6,787 bases of DNA from an uncultured Bacilli bacterium. GTDB taxonomy: Bacteria; Bacillota_I; Bacilli_A; RF39; UBA660. How positions within the stretch are numbered: the first letter of the stretch is position 1; every line of letters begins with the position of its first letter. The position numbers and the translations under genes were made by a program. Location: contig CANRAC010000056.1 in the NCBI GenBank assembly GCA_947628495.1, positions 1-6,787 of the forward strand. Direction: 5' to 3'. Positions 5,218 to 6,787 of this stretch are shown here, in pieces. The notes under the pieces are model-generated. The model did no database searches. It was not told where the DNA came from and worked only from the letters and a program-made list of their open reading frames with translations.

Positions 5218-6787
5218 ATTTATCGCTTTGAGTTTCTGATGTTTCACGTGAAACATCATCGTCTTCTTCATTTTTATCTACCAAACTTATGGTAGCAACT
5301 GTTTGATTGTCTTTTAAATTTATTAATCTTACTCCTTGAGTTACACGTCCTAAAGTTGAAATTTGATCTAGAGGCATACGCATGATTATACCGCTATTTG
5401 TTACAATCATTAAATCTTTATTTTCTTCTACTAACTTAAATGAAGCAATAGTACCATTTTTATCAGTGATATTTAAAGCTTTTACTCCTTTACTTCCTCG
5501 CTTAGTTTGACGATATTCGGAGATTTTTGTTTTCTTACCATAGCCTTTTTCAGTAACAATTAATACTTCTTTATCATCAGTAACAATTTCAGCTCCTATA
5601 CATTTACCACCGTTTAAATTAATTCCTCTTACACCACTAGCAGTTCGACCCATAACTCTTACTTCAGATTCATTAAATTTAACCATTCTACCTAAATTAG
5701 ATTCTAATAAGATTGAGGCACTACCATTGGTCTTTTTAACTGATATCAATTCATCAGTATCTTTTAAGTTAATACAAATCTTACCAGTATTTCTAATTTT
5801 TGAGAATTCTTCTAGTTTAGTTTTCTTTACTAATCCGTTTTTGGTTACAAACAATAAATAACTTACATCTTCATTAGAATTTATCGTAATAACTGAATTT
5901 ATCATCTCATCTTTCTCTATTTGCAATAGATTAATTATTGGTAGCCCTTTAGATTGACGACTAAATTCTGGTATTTCATAACCTTTTAAACGATATACTT
6001 TACCTTTATTAGTAAAGAATAAAATATAATCATGTGTTGATAAGTTAATCAAGTGTTCAACGAAATCTTCATCGTTGGTTGACATTCCTTTTACACCCAC
6101 TCCACCACGATTTTGAGAGCGGAAAATATCGACTGGTGTACGTTTAATATAACCTTTGTTTGTTAAAGCAACCATAATATTTTCCTCAGGAATTAAGGAC
6201 TCGTCCTCAATAAATTCAATCGCTGTCATATCAATATCAGTTCGTCTATCATCAGCATATTTATTTTTAATCTCAATTAATTCTTCTTTAATTATATTTA
6301 ATACTCTTTGCTCACTAGCTAAAATAGCTCGATAATCAGCAATACTTGTTAATAAGTCTGCTAATTCTTTTTCAATTTTGTCACGTTCTAGTCCAGTTAA
6401 ACGACGTAAACGCATTTCCAAGATAGCATCTGCTTGGACATCATCTAAGCCAAAGCGGGAAATTAATTGTTCTTTCGCTTCCACATCAGTTTTAGAACCT
6501 CTAATTATCTTAATAACTTCATCCAAGTTATCCAAAGCAATCTTTAATCCCTCTAAAATATGAACTCTAGCTTCTGCTTTTTCCAAATCAAATTTTGTAC
6601 GACGAATTATAATTTCTTTTTGATAATCAATATATTTAGAAATAATTTCTTTTAAAGATAATACTTTTGGTCGTTTTTGATCTAACATTAATAAATTAAT
6701 TCCATAAGATGTTTGTAATTGCGTATGTTTATATAAGTTATTTAATACAACATTAGCATTGGCATCTTTACGCAGATAAATGACAAC
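5216..6787 (-). CDS. gyrA: DNA gyrase subunit A, C-terminal 523 residues
   Basis: The gene enters from the right edge in frame (VVIYLRKDANANVVLNNLYKHTQLQTSYGINLL...), so roughly the first 300 residues, with the catalytic tyrosine and quinolone region, lie outside. Gyrase introduces negative supercoils with GyrB. Seen: the end of the breakage-reunion domain; the long coiled coil around RRTKFDLEKAEARVHILEG; the dimer-gate block DVQADAILEMRLRRLTGLE (fragment residues 116-134); then the six-bladed C-terminal DNA-wrapping pinwheel with repeats such as LTNKGYIKRT, FTNKGKVYRLKGYEIPE and TNSGIIMRM. The GyrA box reads QNRGGVG (fragment 225-231). It supports GyrA over ParC, although the usual basic residue at position 6 is Val. 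The acidic tail EEDDDVSRETSETQSDK ends in TAA, and its VSRETS is encoded by a parS site. Confidence 0.97.
   Translation of the reverse strand, partial: VVIYLRKDANANVVLNNLYKHTQLQTSYGINLLMLDQKRPKVLSLKEIISKYIDYQKEIIIRRTKFDLEKAEARVHILEGLKIALDNLDEVIKIIRGSKTDVEAKEQLISRFGLDDVQADAILEMRLRRLTGLERDKIEKELADLLTSIADYRAILASEQRVLNIIKEELIEIKNKYADDRRTDIDMTAIEFIEDESLIPEENIMVALTNKGYIKRTPVDIFRSQNRGGVGVKGMSTNDEDFVEHLINLSTHDYILFFTNKGKVYRLKGYEIPEFSRQSKGLPIINLLQIEKDEMINSVITINSNEDVSYLLFVTKNGLVKKTKLEEFSKIRNTGKICINLKDTDELISVKKTNGSASILLESNLGRMVKFNESEVRVMGRTASGVRGINLNGGKCIGAEIVTDDKEVLIVTEKGYGKKTKISEYRQTKRGSKGVKALNITDKNGTIASFKLVEENKDLMIVTNSGIIMRMPLDQISTLGRVTQGVRLINLKDNQTVATISLVDKNEEDDDVSRETSETQSDK
5237..5258. promoter_or_regulatory. 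parS: parS site 3, inside the gyrA coding sequence
   Basis: Exact core TGTTTCACGTGAAACA at 5240-5255, in a perfect 22-bp palindrome. It is translated as the VSRETS part of the gyrA C-terminal tail. Its centre is 45 bp from that of site 2. Confidence 0.92.

Noticed and set aside
6378..6563. Plus-strand open frame opposite gyrA
   Set aside because: Lies entirely antisense to the conserved GyrA coiled-coil and gate region with no start signals.

Overview
The window is an AT-rich (roughly 30% G+C by eye), compact chromosomal segment from a low-G+C Bacillota. A lineage close to Bacilli/Erysipelotrichia/Mollicutes (for example an uncultured RF39-like gut bacterium) fits best, but this is inference. 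TGA is used as a stop (ricT), so the code is standard rather than mycoplasmal. Every gene lies on the minus strand and most are separated by a few bases or overlap, so the text follows transcription from high to low coordinates.

Replication and segregation end (about 4937-6787): the window opens inside gyrA, with the last 523 residues of DNA gyrase subunit A. Three perfect copies of the ParB-binding site parS (TGTTTCACGTGAAACA) follow: one inside the last gyrA codons, one touching the gyrA stop codon and one about 115 bp further on. Next comes a short SRP RNA gene (ffs) of about 77 nt, lacking an Alu domain, with its own promoter and a terminator-like 3' end. The tadA ribosome binding site lies immediately after it.

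Clamp loader and recombination cluster (1930-4516): an extended -10 promoter drives dnaX, ybaB and recR, an order conserved in Bacillota. dnaX carries a slippery A AAA AAC heptamer at the end of its clamp-loader core. A -1 slip there would reach a stop after one codon, the same arrangement that makes the gamma subunit in E. coli. Two identical 16-bp palindrome-like sites close to the Noc nucleoid-occlusion consensus lie in dnaX and at the recR stop.

Distal part (1-1929): a small BofA-like membrane protein whose start codon sits in a 13-bp inverted repeat, then holB (clamp loader delta'), ricT (PSP1 family, Y-complex) and the first 22 codons of a YabB/TrmN-type tRNA methyltransferase. These form a tightly coupled string.

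Together the genes serve DNA topology (GyrA), loading of the replicative clamp (DnaX, HolB), recombinational repair (RecR, YbaB), RNA maturation (TadA, RicT, the methyltransferase) and protein targeting (SRP RNA). The gene content, parS cluster and Noc-like sites all suggest an origin-proximal location. No mobile element, CRISPR array, tRNA or rRNA was seen. The most unusual material is non-coding or overprinted: the parS trio, the Noc-like pair, the dnaX frameshift candidate and the bofA start hairpin.
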